DNA from: WHSW01 sp963781265
Lineage (GTDB): Bacteria; Actinomycetota; Thermoleophilia; Solirubrobacterales; 70-9
Length of the DNA stretch: 64,000 bases
NCBI GenBank assembly: GCA_963781265.1
Contig: CAWAFH010000015.1
Span: forward strand, 124,001-188,000
Direction of reading: 5' to 3'
Shown: one piece after another, positions 30,389-37,635 of the stretch
How positions within the stretch are numbered: position 1 is the first letter of the stretch
How the letters are laid out: the number at the start of each line of letters is the position of its first letter
Notes under the pieces: generated by a model
Told to the model about the DNA's origin: nothing
Database searches by the model: none
The model's input: only the letters and a program-made list of their open reading frames with translations
Translations under genes and position numbers: made by a program

Positions 30389-31353
30389 GCGGGCTGCTCC
30401 TCGGGCGCCTCGGGCGGGCGCCGCGCGCCGTTCTCGACCAGGCGCGGCGCGCCGCGCTCGGGGAACGGGATCTCGACCAGGTCGAAGTCGCGCGGCGCGA
30501 TCGCCTGGCCGAACTCCTCGCGTGCCTCGGCGAGCACCGCGCGGACGTCGTAGCGCGACGAGATGTGGACGAGGGCGAGCATGTCCACGCCGGCCTCGGC
30601 GGCCAGCCTCGCGGCCTGGCGCCCGGTCGAGTGCCCCGTCTCCGCGGCGCGGGCGGTCTCCTCGTCGGCGAAGCTCGAGTCATGGATGAGCAGCTGAGCC
30701 TGGTGCGCGGCGACCCGGGTCATCTCGCACGGCGCCGAGTCGCCACTGACCACGATCTTGCGGCCCGAGCGCGCCTCCCCCATCACCTGTTCCGGCGCGA
30801 CCTGCCCGTCGGCGCCGGGCACCGTTTCGCCGTTCTGCAGCCGCTTGAAGTCGGGGCCGGGGCGAACGCCGAGCGCCGTCGCGGCGTCGGGGTCGAAGCG
30901 CCCGGGGCGCTCGTCCTCGACCAGCGCGTAGCCGAACGCGCGCATCCGGTGCTCGACCTCGAACGCGCGCACCTCGAAGCCGTCGTGGCGCACCGCCTCG
31001 CCGGGGTCGAGCTCGATCAGGTCGACGTCGTAGCCGAGCCGGCCGAAGATCCGCCGCAGCGCCTTGAACAGCTCGAGCAGCCCCGGCGGGCCGATCACGC
31101 GCAGCGGACGCTCGCGCCCGTTCAGGTCGTACGTCTTCAGCAAGCCCGGGATCCCGAGGTAGTGGTCGGCGTGCAGGTGGGTGACGAAGAGCTCGTCGAC
31201 CTGGACCAGGCCGGTCGAGCGCTGCATCTGGCGCTGCGAGCCCTCGCCGCAGTCGAACAGCAGCCGTACCCCGCCCACCCGGGCGAGCAGGCAGGCGGTC
31301 GAGCGCCGCGCGGTCGGCACCGAACCCCCGGTGCCGAGGAAGACCAGGTCCAT
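30385..31353 (-). CDS. rnz: Ribonuclease Z
   Basis: Metallo-beta-lactamase-fold endonuclease that trims tRNA 3' ends. Zinc motif THLHADHYLG at His59, His61, Asp63, His64; further ligands in FEVEHRMRAFGY, SGDSAPCE and HISSRYD. ATG at 31353 (MDLVFLGTGGSVPT) gives 322 residues. RNase Z is relevant here because the nearby tRNA-Arg gene does not encode its CCA end. Confidence 0.94.
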   Translation of the reverse strand: MDLVFLGTGGSVPTARRSTACLLARVGGVRLLFDCGEGSQRQMQRSTGLVQVDELFVTHLHADHYLGIPGLLKTYDLNGRERPLRVIGPPGLLELFKALRRIFGRLGYDVDLIELDPGEAVRHDGFEVRAFEVEHRMRAFGYALVEDERPGRFDPDAATALGVRPGPDFKRLQNGETVPGADGQVAPEQVMGEARSGRKIVVSGDSAPCEMTRVAAHQAQLLIHDSSFADEETARAAETGHSTGRQAARLAAEAGVDMLALVHISSRYDVRAVLAEAREEFGQAIAPRDFDLVEIPFPERGAPRLVENGARRPPEAPEEQPA

Positions 31354-31387
31354 GTCCACGGCTGCAGGGTATTCGCGGGCGCGCGCC

Positions 31388-31861
31388 CTAGCCGGCGGGG
31401 TGGGCACTGAGCGTGCCCGGCGAGCTGATCTCCTCGGGCTCGATCACCCTGCGCAGGTCATCACGGGTCCAGTGCGCGAACTCGAAGTCCGCCGCAAAAC
31501 GGACCCGCGCACGCTGGCGGTTGCGAGTCGGCTCCAGCCGCAGGCGGGCTGCGCTCGGTACCTGGTCCACGGGGATCAGGTAGACCGCCTCAGTGTTCGG
31601 GAGGTAGACGCCGAACAGGTCGGCTCGTCCTTTGTAGGACTGCTGCCCCCGCCCATGGTCGGTGGCGTATGCGTTGAACAACAGACAGCCAGATGACAGC
31701 CAGGCCGTCTTGCACTGGACACGGAGAAATCCGGGCTCTGTGGCGACGACCAGGTCATACGGGTGGCCCTCCCCGAATGGGACGAAGACCGCGTAGCCGC
31801 CGCCGACGAAGCAACTCAGGATCGCGGCCTCGCCAATGGCTCCCGATGTTCGATTCTCCAT
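31388..31861 (-). CDS. PD-(D/E)XK nuclease-like protein behind a LexA-type box
   Basis: A 157-residue protein with a compact restriction-endonuclease-like core: Glu11 (GAIGEAAIL), Asp36 (HPYDLVV) and Gln49-Cys-Lys51 (LRVQCKTAW), that is a D-x12-Q-x-K arrangement with Gln in the usual acidic place. This fits the group I intron-associated PD-(D/E)XK family as I know it. No partner gene is adjacent. A GAAC-N4-GTTC palindrome lies 29 bp upstream of the ATG, so DNA-damage control is likely. Confidence 0.7.
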   Translation of the reverse strand: MENRTSGAIGEAAILSCFVGGGYAVFVPFGEGHPYDLVVATEPGFLRVQCKTAWLSSGCLLFNAYATDHGRGQQSYKGRADLFGVYLPNTEAVYLIPVDQVPSAARLRLEPTRNRQRARVRFAADFEFAHWTRDDLRRVIEPEEISSPGTLSAHPAG

Positions 31862-31889
31862 CCAGTCACCGTACGGCGGGAACCGGACA

Positions 31890-31901
31890 GAACGTATGTT
31901 C
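31890..31901. promoter_or_regulatory. LexA/SOS-type box
   Basis: GAACGTATGTTC is a perfect GAAC-N4-GTTC palindrome, the core of the Gram-positive (Cheo) LexA box. It is 29 bp upstream of the ATG of the PD-(D/E)XK gene (minus strand) and 30 bp upstream of the tRNA-Arg gene on the plus strand. The right flank (G) fits the extended consensus, the left (A) does not. Confidence 0.6.
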
Positions 31902-31931
31902 GGCTCGGTGAGGGCTAAGCTCCCGATCCTC

Positions 31932-32004
31932 GCGCCCGTAGCTCAGTGGATAGAGCGCCCGCCTCCGGAGCGGGAGGCCGCAGGTTCGAATCCTGCCGGG
32001 CGCG
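31932..32004 (+). tRNA. tRNA-Arg (anticodon CCG)
   Basis: A complete cloverleaf of 73 nt: acceptor GCGCCCG / CGGGCGC, D-arm GCTCAGTGGATAGAGC, anticodon arm CCCGC-CTCCGGA-GCGGG with anticodon CCG, T-arm GCAGG-TTCGAAT-CCTGC and discriminator G. The CCA end is not encoded. Confidence 0.96.
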
Positions 32005-32087
32005 CTTCGCTCGTCGAGCTCGCGGTGCCCGCCCTCGTCCACCGCGGCCGCGACGTACTCCGCGAACCACGCCGCGAGCCGCTCGGC

Positions 32088-33059
32088 TCATCGCGCAGGC
32101 CGCGCCTCTGGGTGGGACCGGTACCAGTCGATCGTCCGCTCGAGCCCCTCGTCGAGGTCGACCGTGGGCTCCCAGCCGCAGCGCTCGCGGATCTTCGTCC
32201 CGTCGACGAACTGGCGGTCGATCTCGCCCTCCGGCTTGCCCTCGCCGCGAACCTCGGGCTCGACGCCGGTTCCCGCGAGCGCGGCGATCTTCGCGACCAC
32301 GTCGCCCACCCGGTGCGGCCGGCGGCCGCCCGCGTTGAAGGCCTCGCCGCGCACGTCAGCCCGGTCGAGCGCGGAGGCGATCGCGATGTAGGCGTCCGCC
32401 GCGTCCTCGACGTAAAGGAAGTCCCGCTCGGGTGAACCGTCGGAGCGCAACACCGGGGGCCTGCCGTCGATCGCGGCGCAGACTGCTTCCGGGACGATGC
32501 GCGAGAAGTGGAGGTCGCCGCCGCCGTAGGTGTTGGCGAACCGCGTCACCGCGACCGCGAGCCCGTACGCCGGGGCGTAGCTGCGGGCGATGATGTCCGC
32601 CGCCGCCTTCGAGGCCTCGTAGGCGGTGGTCGGCTGAAGCGCGTACTCCTCGCGGTACGGAAGCTCGGCGTGCGCGCCGTACGCCTTGTCGGAGGATGCG
32701 ACCACCACCCTTTCGACTCCCGCCGCGAGGCAGGCGTCCAGCAGCGTCCAGGTGCCGCGCACGTTGGTCTCGAACGCCGGCAGCGGCGACTCGGCGACGG
32801 AGCCGACGATGGCCTCGGCGCCGAGGTGGAAGACCTCCACGACTCGATGCTCGCGCAGCCCGCGCGCCAGCGACTCGCCGTCGGCCAGTTCCGCGCGCAT
32901 CTCCGGCGCGCGATCCTCCAGCCCGAGCAACGACAGCGTTGTGCGCTGCCTTCTCGCCGGGCGCTCGAGCCGGACCACCTCGCGGCCGCGCTCCAGCAGT
33001 GCCTTCGTCAGCCAGGCACCGGTGAACCCTCGTCCGCCGGTGACCAAGGCCGTCCCCAC
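32088..33059 (-). CDS. rfbG: NAD-dependent 4,6-dehydratase, CDP-glucose type
   Basis: Short-chain dehydrogenase/epimerase fold of 323 residues: TGGRGFTG at 7-14 for NAD, the catalytic Ser-Asp-Lys near 123-125 and Tyr147-xxx-Lys151 (AYEASK). The segments AEAIVGSVAESPLPAFETNV and VTRFANTYGGGDLHFSRI resemble CDP-glucose 4,6-dehydratase more than dTDP-glucose enzymes. Start is GTG at 33059, overlapping the cytidylyltransferase stop by one base. With that gene it would make CDP-4-keto-6-deoxyglucose. Symbol by homology only. Confidence 0.78.
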   Translation of the reverse strand: MGTALVTGGRGFTGAWLTKALLERGREVVRLERPARRQRTTLSLLGLEDRAPEMRAELADGESLARGLREHRVVEVFHLGAEAIVGSVAESPLPAFETNVRGTWTLLDACLAAGVERVVVASSDKAYGAHAELPYREEYALQPTTAYEASKAAADIIARSYAPAYGLAVAVTRFANTYGGGDLHFSRIVPEAVCAAIDGRPPVLRSDGSPERDFLYVEDAADAYIAIASALDRADVRGEAFNAGGRRPHRVGDVVAKIAALAGTGVEPEVRGEGKPEGEIDRQFVDGTKIRERCGWEPTVDLDEGLERTIDWYRSHPEARPAR

Positions 33060-33811
33060 TAGGCCTCCACCCCCTGTCGCTCCCAGATCGCCCAGGGCGC
33101 CTCCCCCGATGCCCAGAGGTCGTTGAGCGTGACCGCGTCCTTGTAGGTGTCCATGCAATCCCAGAAGCCGTCGTGGCGGTAGGCCCCGAGGCGGCCCTCG
33201 TCGGCCAACGATCCGAGCGGCTCGCGCTCGAGCACGCTGTCGGCCCCCAACCGCTCGAGGAAGGCCGGCTCGCAGACGAAGAAACCGCCGTTGATCCAGT
33301 CGTCGAGGCGCGGCTTCTCGCGAAAGCCCTCGACCCGCTGATCGTCGCCGACGATCGCGATCCCCCACTGGCTGAACGGCCGCACGACGGTCATCGTCGC
33401 CGTCGCCCCCAGCTCCTCGTGAGCGCGCGCCTGGGCGGCGAGGTCGATGTCGGCGACCCCGTCCGCGTAGGTGAGGCAGAAGCGACCGCCCTCGAGCCGG
33501 GCCGCCGCCGCCGCCACGCGCCCGCCCGTCTGCGTGTCAACGCCCGTGTCGACGCACTCGAGCTCGATCCCGCCCGGCAGTTCGTCCGCCGCGCTCGCGA
33601 ACGCCTCGACCTGGTCGCCGAGATAGCCGGTGAGCAGAACGAAGCGGCGGTGACCCTGAGCGGCGTAGATCCGGATCACGTGCCAGAGGATCGGCCGGCC
33701 CCCGATCTCGACCAGCGCCTTCGGAATGGCGTGGGTGTGCTCCTGGAGGCGGGTCCCACGCCCGCCGCAGAGAATCGCGACCGGGACGTCGGACGCCGAC
33801 TCAGCGCCCAC
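33059..33811 (-). CDS. rfbF: Glucose-1-phosphate cytidylyltransferase
   Basis: Nucleotidyltransferase of 250 residues with CGGRGTRL at 15-22, KALVEIGGRPILWHV, KPRLDDWINGGFFV and the family ending FWDCMDTYKD. These match RfbF, which makes CDP-glucose, rather than the dTDP or UDP enzymes. The GTG start at 33811 lies inside the 3' end of the MoaD-like gene (11-bp overlap), so translation is coupled to it. Confidence 0.85.
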   Translation of the reverse strand: MGAESASDVPVAILCGGRGTRLQEHTHAIPKALVEIGGRPILWHVIRIYAAQGHRRFVLLTGYLGDQVEAFASAADELPGGIELECVDTGVDTQTGGRVAAAAARLEGGRFCLTYADGVADIDLAAQARAHEELGATATMTVVRPFSQWGIAIVGDDQRVEGFREKPRLDDWINGGFFVCEPAFLERLGADSVLEREPLGSLADEGRLGAYRHDGFWDCMDTYKDAVTLNDLWASGEAPWAIWERQGVEA

Positions 33812-34076
33812 CAGCGACGGCCGGCAGGATCGTCACCTCGTCACCGTCCGAGAGCCGGGTCTCGAGCCCGTCCTGAAAGCGGATGTCCTCGCCGGAGACG
33901 TAAACGTTGACGAACCGACGCAGCGTCCCGTCCTCCGTGATCCGCTCGCGCAGGTCGGCGTGCGCCTTAAAGACCGCGTCCAGCGCCTCGCCGACGGTCG
34001 CGCCGTCGACCTCGAGCTCGTCCTCGCCGTCGGTCGCGACGCGAAGCTGCGCCGGAATCTTGACCGTGATCGCCAT
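33801..34076 (-). CDS. MoaD/ThiS-family sulfur carrier with a masked Gly-Gly end
   Basis: A 91-residue beta-grasp protein starting at ATG 34076 (MAITVKIPAQLRVATDG). The C-terminal strand EVTILPAVAGGR matches sulfur carriers, but the chain ends Gly-Gly-Arg, one residue beyond the usual terminal Gly-Gly. A carboxypeptidase or JAMM-type protease would have to remove the Arg before activation, unless the extra residue is tolerated. It follows the threonine-synthase-like gene by 19 bp. Confidence 0.88.
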   Translation of the reverse strand: MAITVKIPAQLRVATDGEDELEVDGATVGEALDAVFKAHADLRERITEDGTLRRFVNVYVSGEDIRFQDGLETRLSDGDEVTILPAVAGGR

Positions 34077-34095
34077 CGGCGGAAAGTTATCGGCC

Positions 34096-35322
34096 TCAGA
34101 CCGCGATTGGCTCACAAGCGGACTCGAACGAGTCGAGGCTCGGCTCGATCTCCGTGATCTCGAATTCCTCGCGGACCGCGTCCAGCGTCTTCAGGCCCTC
34201 GCCGGTGATCACGACGACGACCCGTTCCCCCGGATCGATCGCGCCGGCCTCCGCCAGCTTCGCCAGCACCGCCGTGGTCACGCCCCCGGCCGTCTCAGTG
34301 AAGATGCCCGTCGTCTCGGCGAGCAGCCGGATCCCGGCGCGGATCTCGTCGTCGGTGACCGCCTCGACCGACCCGCCCGTACGACGTGCCAGATCGACCG
34401 CGTACGGCCCGTCGGCGGGATTGCCGATCGCGAGGCTCTTCGCGATCGTGCTCGGCCGCTGCGGCTTGCAGACGTCCCAGCCCTCCGCGTAGGCCTCGGC
34501 GACCGGATTGCAGCCGGCGGCCTGGGCGCCGCTGAACACCGGCAGCTCGCCCTCGACCAGGCCGAGGTCGATCCACTCGCCGAAGCCCCGGGCGATCTTC
34601 GTGAACAAGGAGCCGGACGCGATCGGGCAGACGACCCGGTCGGGCAGCTCCCAGCCGAGCTGCTCGACGATCTCGAAGGCGATCGTCTTCGAGCCCTCGG
34701 CGTAGAACGGGCGCAGGTTGACGTTCACGAACGCCCACGGGCGCGTCTCCGCGAGCTCGATGCAGAGCCGGTTGACATCGTCGTAGCTGCCCTTGACCCC
34801 GACCAGCCGGGTGCCGTAGACGCCTGTCGCCAGCAACTTCTGCTCTTCCAGATCGGACGGCACGAAGACGTACGACTCCAGTCCGGCGGCGGCCGCGTGC
34901 GCGGCGACGGCGTTCGCGAGGTTGCCGGTCGACGCGCAGGCGACCGTCTCGAAGCCGAGCTCGCGCGCCTTCGCCAGTGCCACCGCAACGACCCGGTCCT
35001 TGAAGGAGTGGGTCGGGTTGGCGGCATCGTTCTTGACCCAGACCTCGTCGAGGCCGAGGCGCTCCGCGAGCCGGTCGGCTCGGACCAGCGGCGTCAGGCC
35101 GGGCTGCACCGGGTCGCGCGGCCGCTCGGCGAGCGGCAGGAAGTCGGCGTAGCGCCAGATGTCCGCCGGGCCCGCCTGGATCTTGCGCTTCGCCTCGCCA
35201 GCGTCGAAGCCGCTGTAGTCGTAGCTGACCTCGAGCGGCCCGAAGCACTGCTCGCAGACGTAGTGCGCCTCGAGCGGATAGACCTGCCCGCACTCCTTAC
35301 ACGTGAGCGCTGTGGGTGCCAT
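34096..35322 (-). CDS. thrC: Threonine-synthase-like PLP enzyme under SAM riboswitch control
   Basis: A 408-residue fold-type II PLP enzyme. The N-terminus has a zinc ribbon (Cys8, Cys11, Cys23, Cys26). The PLP Lys is Lys108 in ANPTHSFKDR; the phosphate-binding region is CASTGNLANA. Sequence alone says threonine synthase, converting O-phosphohomoserine to threonine. The SAM-I riboswitch upstream and the sulfur carrier downstream suggest instead, or in addition, a phosphohomoserine-dependent sulfhydrylase giving homocysteine. Start ATG 35322, with GGAAGGAG 8 nt before it. Confidence 0.85.
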   Translation of the reverse strand: MAPTALTCKECGQVYPLEAHYVCEQCFGPLEVSYDYSGFDAGEAKRKIQAGPADIWRYADFLPLAERPRDPVQPGLTPLVRADRLAERLGLDEVWVKNDAANPTHSFKDRVVAVALAKARELGFETVACASTGNLANAVAAHAAAAGLESYVFVPSDLEEQKLLATGVYGTRLVGVKGSYDDVNRLCIELAETRPWAFVNVNLRPFYAEGSKTIAFEIVEQLGWELPDRVVCPIASGSLFTKIARGFGEWIDLGLVEGELPVFSGAQAAGCNPVAEAYAEGWDVCKPQRPSTIAKSLAIGNPADGPYAVDLARRTGGSVEAVTDDEIRAGIRLLAETTGIFTETAGGVTTAVLAKLAEAGAIDPGERVVVVITGEGLKTLDAVREEFEITEIEPSLDSFESACEPIAV

Positions 35323-35356
35323 CGATGAAACTCCTTCCGATTCCGTTGCCTTGACG

Positions 35357-35388
35357 AAAAAAGACCTCTGCCTTTGCGAGCAGAGGTC
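35357..35388 (-). terminator. Intrinsic terminator of the SAM riboswitch
   Basis: Minus strand: GACCTCTGC, 8-nt loop, GCAGAGGTC (perfect 9-bp stem), then TTTTTT. It lies between the riboswitch aptamer and the ribosome binding site of the threonine-synthase-like gene, as expected for a transcription-terminating expression platform. It is bracketed by a further 9-nt complementary pair (35390-35398 and 35336-35344), the latter overlapping the ribosome binding site. Confidence 0.88.
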
Positions 35389-35402
35389 CGGAATCGGACT
35401 TC

Positions 35403-35519
35403 CACTCACATCTCCCAGGCTGTTCGCCTGCTGGAATTGGCACCTGTCCTCGGATCTCTCGATCCTCGGCGGTTGCCGGGGTTTCATCGGGCCAGTCCCT
35501 CCACCCCTCTGGATGCAGT
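35403..35519 (-). promoter_or_regulatory. SAM-I (S-box) riboswitch aptamer
   Basis: The minus-strand RNA has the S-box core in order: GCAUCCAGAGGGGUGGAGG, GACUGGCCCGAUGAAACC, CCGGCAACC, then CAGGUGCCAAUUCCAGCAGG and the P1 closing strand GGGAGAUGUG. P1 is short (CATC / GATG plus wobble pairs); P4 is GCAGGC / GCCTG. These match the SAM-I consensus closely. Binding of S-adenosylmethionine would favour the downstream terminator and shut off the threonine-synthase-like gene and those behind it. Confidence 0.93.
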
Positions 35520-35534
35520 GGTTATGTGGTCGCG

Positions 35535-35540
35535 ACTATA
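35535..35540 (-). promoter_or_regulatory. -10 box upstream of the SAM riboswitch
   Basis: TATAGT on the minus strand, about 16 bp before the first strand of P1, so transcription would begin near 35528. A -35 box is not evident. The remainder of the gap to corA (35541-35658) shows no other clear signal. Confidence 0.55.
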
Positions 35541-35658
35541 CCAGCGCCGTGCGCCCCATCGCGCCGGCCGCGCACCGTTCCTTGCGCCGGGCATCGCGGG
35601 CGTCGCGTACCCTTGTCCCAGATCCGGATGAACGAGCCGACCAGCGAGACGAGCAACG

Positions 35659-36675
35659 ATGCCGAGCCTTCCCAAGCCCAGGCTGCGCCGCAACCGCGGC
35701 GAGCTCGTCGCGCCGTCTGAGCCCGGCGAGCGCACCCCGCAGGTCGAGACCGTCCAGGGATCCGGCCTGCGCTGGATCAACATCGAGCGCCCGACCCCGC
35801 TGGAGACGGCCTGGCTCGAGGAGCAGTTCGACTTCCACGCCCTCGACTTCGAGGACGTGCTGTCGCGAAACCAGCGGCCGAAGATCGACGAGTACCCGGC
35901 CTACCTGTTCATCGTCCTGCACTTCCCGGTCTTCGACCGGCAGGTGAAGCGCCTCAACGCGGGCGAGCTCGACATCTTCGTCGGCCGCGATTTCGTCGTC
36001 ACGATCCCCAACCAGCCGCTGCAGCCGATCGAGTACCTGTTCGAGCGCTGCCGCCAAAAGGAGGAGCTGCGCGAGCAGCTCTTCTCGCGCGGTTCCGGCT
36101 ACCTGCTCTACCGGATCATCGACGACGCCTTCGACTACTGCTTCCCGATGCTGCGCAAGATCGGCAACAAGCTCGACGCGCTCGAGGACGAGATCTTCGA
36201 GGGCCGCTCGGAGGACATCGTCCGCGACCTCTCCAACGCCAAGCAGGAGATCATCAACTTCCGCAAGGTGATCCGCCCGCAGCGGACCGTGCTGCGTGAC
36301 CTCGAGAAGCTCGAGCAGCCCTTCCTCGCCCCGGAGGGCGGCGAGCTCGAGATCTACTTCGACGACATCGGCGATGCCCACGAGCGCATCTGGGACATGC
36401 TCGAGAACTACAAGGAGGTCGTGCAGGCGCTCGAGGAGACGAACGAGTCCTACATCTCGCACCGCTTCAACGACACCCTGCGGATCCTGACGGTGTTCAG
36501 CATCGTCTTCCTGCCGGCCACGCTGATCGCGAGCGTGTTCGGGATGAACGTCGGGCTGCCGGGCGGGGGTGAGCCGCCAACGTCCTCCACCCACGTGTTC
36601 TGGATCGTCATCGCGGCGATGATCGCCCTGCTCGTCGTCATGCTCGTCTTCTTCCGGCGCCGCGGCTGGCTCTGA
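35659..36675 (+). CDS. corA: CorA-type magnesium/cobalt channel
   Basis: A 338-residue CorA with a large cytosolic N-terminal domain rich in acidic residues and a long helix, followed by two C-terminal transmembrane helices. The pore signature GMNVGLPGG (the GMN motif) joins the first (TVFSIVFLPATLIASVF) and second (VFWIVIAAMIALLVVMLVFF) helices, and the chain ends in basic RRRGWL. ATG at 35659 is at the start of family similarity. Confidence 0.94.
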   Translation: MPSLPKPRLRRNRGELVAPSEPGERTPQVETVQGSGLRWINIERPTPLETAWLEEQFDFHALDFEDVLSRNQRPKIDEYPAYLFIVLHFPVFDRQVKRLNAGELDIFVGRDFVVTIPNQPLQPIEYLFERCRQKEELREQLFSRGSGYLLYRIIDDAFDYCFPMLRKIGNKLDALEDEIFEGRSEDIVRDLSNAKQEIINFRKVIRPQRTVLRDLEKLEQPFLAPEGGELEIYFDDIGDAHERIWDMLENYKEVVQALEETNESYISHRFNDTLRILTVFSIVFLPATLIASVFGMNVGLPGGGEPPTSSTHVFWIVIAAMIALLVVMLVFFRRRGWL

Positions 36676-36685
36676 GGTCCGCGTC

Positions 36686-37132
36686 GTGAACTGGATCCCC
36701 GCCGACTTCGACTTCCCGCAGCGGCTCGACCTCGCGAGCGGTCATCACCTGCGCCCGATTCGCGCCGACGACGCGGAGATCGACCTGCCCGCCGTGATGG
36801 GCAGCCGCGAGAGCCTGTTCGCGATCTACGGCAAGGCGTGGGGCTGGCCGCCGGAGTCGATGACGCTCGAGGTCGACCGTGACGACCTGGCCCACCACGT
36901 CGAGGAGGCCGACGCGCGCGAGGGCTTCCTGTACGCGGTGCTCACCGCCGACGAGACCGAGCTCGTCGGGTGCGTCTACGTGTACCCCTCGGCCGCCGAC
37001 GCCGACGCCGACGCCTCCTGGTGGGTCGTGGACGCGGCCCGCGGAACGGAGGTCGAGCGCGAGCTCGACGTCACCGTGCCCGCGTGGCTGGCCGAGACGT
37101 GGGGACTCGGTTCGGTTCGCCGCCATCCCTAG
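36686..37132 (+). CDS. GNAT-like acetyltransferase domain protein
   Basis: A 148-residue protein from GTG 36686, 10 bp after corA. Core strand ELVGCVYVYPSAAD followed by ASWWVVDAARGTEVE resembles the GNAT fold, but the acetyl-CoA loop (Q/RxxGxG/A) is not clear, so catalytic activity is uncertain. An Asp-Ala repeat (DADADADA) lies between. It overlaps no other gene; HIT gene next. Confidence 0.6.
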   Translation: MNWIPADFDFPQRLDLASGHHLRPIRADDAEIDLPAVMGSRESLFAIYGKAWGWPPESMTLEVDRDDLAHHVEEADAREGFLYAVLTADETELVGCVYVYPSAADADADASWWVVDAARGTEVERELDVTVPAWLAETWGLGSVRRHP

Positions 37133-37143
37133 GATCCCGCCGT

Positions 37144-37635
37144 GTGGCCAATCAGCGGATCTGGGCGCCGTGGCGTCTCGCGTACGTGAAGGACGCCTCC
37201 AAGGACGCCGAGCAGGAGTGCATCTTCTGCGCGAAGCCGGCCGAGGGCGACGATGAGGCGAACCTGATCGTCCACCGCGGCGAGCGGTGCTTCGTGATCC
37301 TCAACCTGTTCCCGTACACGAACGGCCACCTGATGGTCGCTCCGTATGCCCACGTCGGCTCGATCGCGGAGCTCGACCCAGAGACCTGCGCGGAGATGAT
37401 GGCGCTGGCGCAGCGAGGGATCCGCGTGCTCGAGGAGAAGTACGCGCCGCACGGCTTCAACGTCGGCTTCAACCAGGGCCGGGTCGCCGGCGCGGGGGTC
37501 GAGCACCACATCCACATGCACGTGGTGCCGCGCTGGGGAGGCGACACGAACTTCATGCCCGTCCTCGGAGACACCAGGGTGATGCCGCAGACGGTCGAGC
37601 AGAGCTACGAGACGTTGCGAGGCACCTTTGACTGA
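37144..37635 (+). CDS. HIT domain protein, Ap4A phosphorylase-like
   Basis: A 163-residue histidine-triad protein from GTG 37144 (VANQRIWAPWRLAYV). It has a CxxC pair (Cys26, Cys29) in ECIFCAKP and the triad His122-x-His124-x-His126 in EHHIHMHVVPR. The N-terminal RIWAPWR and the length fit actinobacterial Ap4A phosphorylases. Its end overlaps the next gene by 8 bp. Confidence 0.9.
   Translation: MANQRIWAPWRLAYVKDASKDAEQECIFCAKPAEGDDEANLIVHRGERCFVILNLFPYTNGHLMVAPYAHVGSIAELDPETCAEMMALAQRGIRVLEEKYAPHGFNVGFNQGRVAGAGVEHHIHMHVVPRWGGDTNFMPVLGDTRVMPQTVEQSYETLRGTFD

Noticed and set aside
32005..32087. Prophage or integrative-element attachment site at the tRNA-Arg
   Set aside because: No integrase and no duplicated tRNA 3' end is visible nearby; only a short possible coding remnant.
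31946..32110. Minus-strand open frame across the tRNA reading like RQDSNLRPPAPEAGALSTELRA in pieces
   Set aside because: This is the well-known spurious peptide from the antisense of a tRNA gene.
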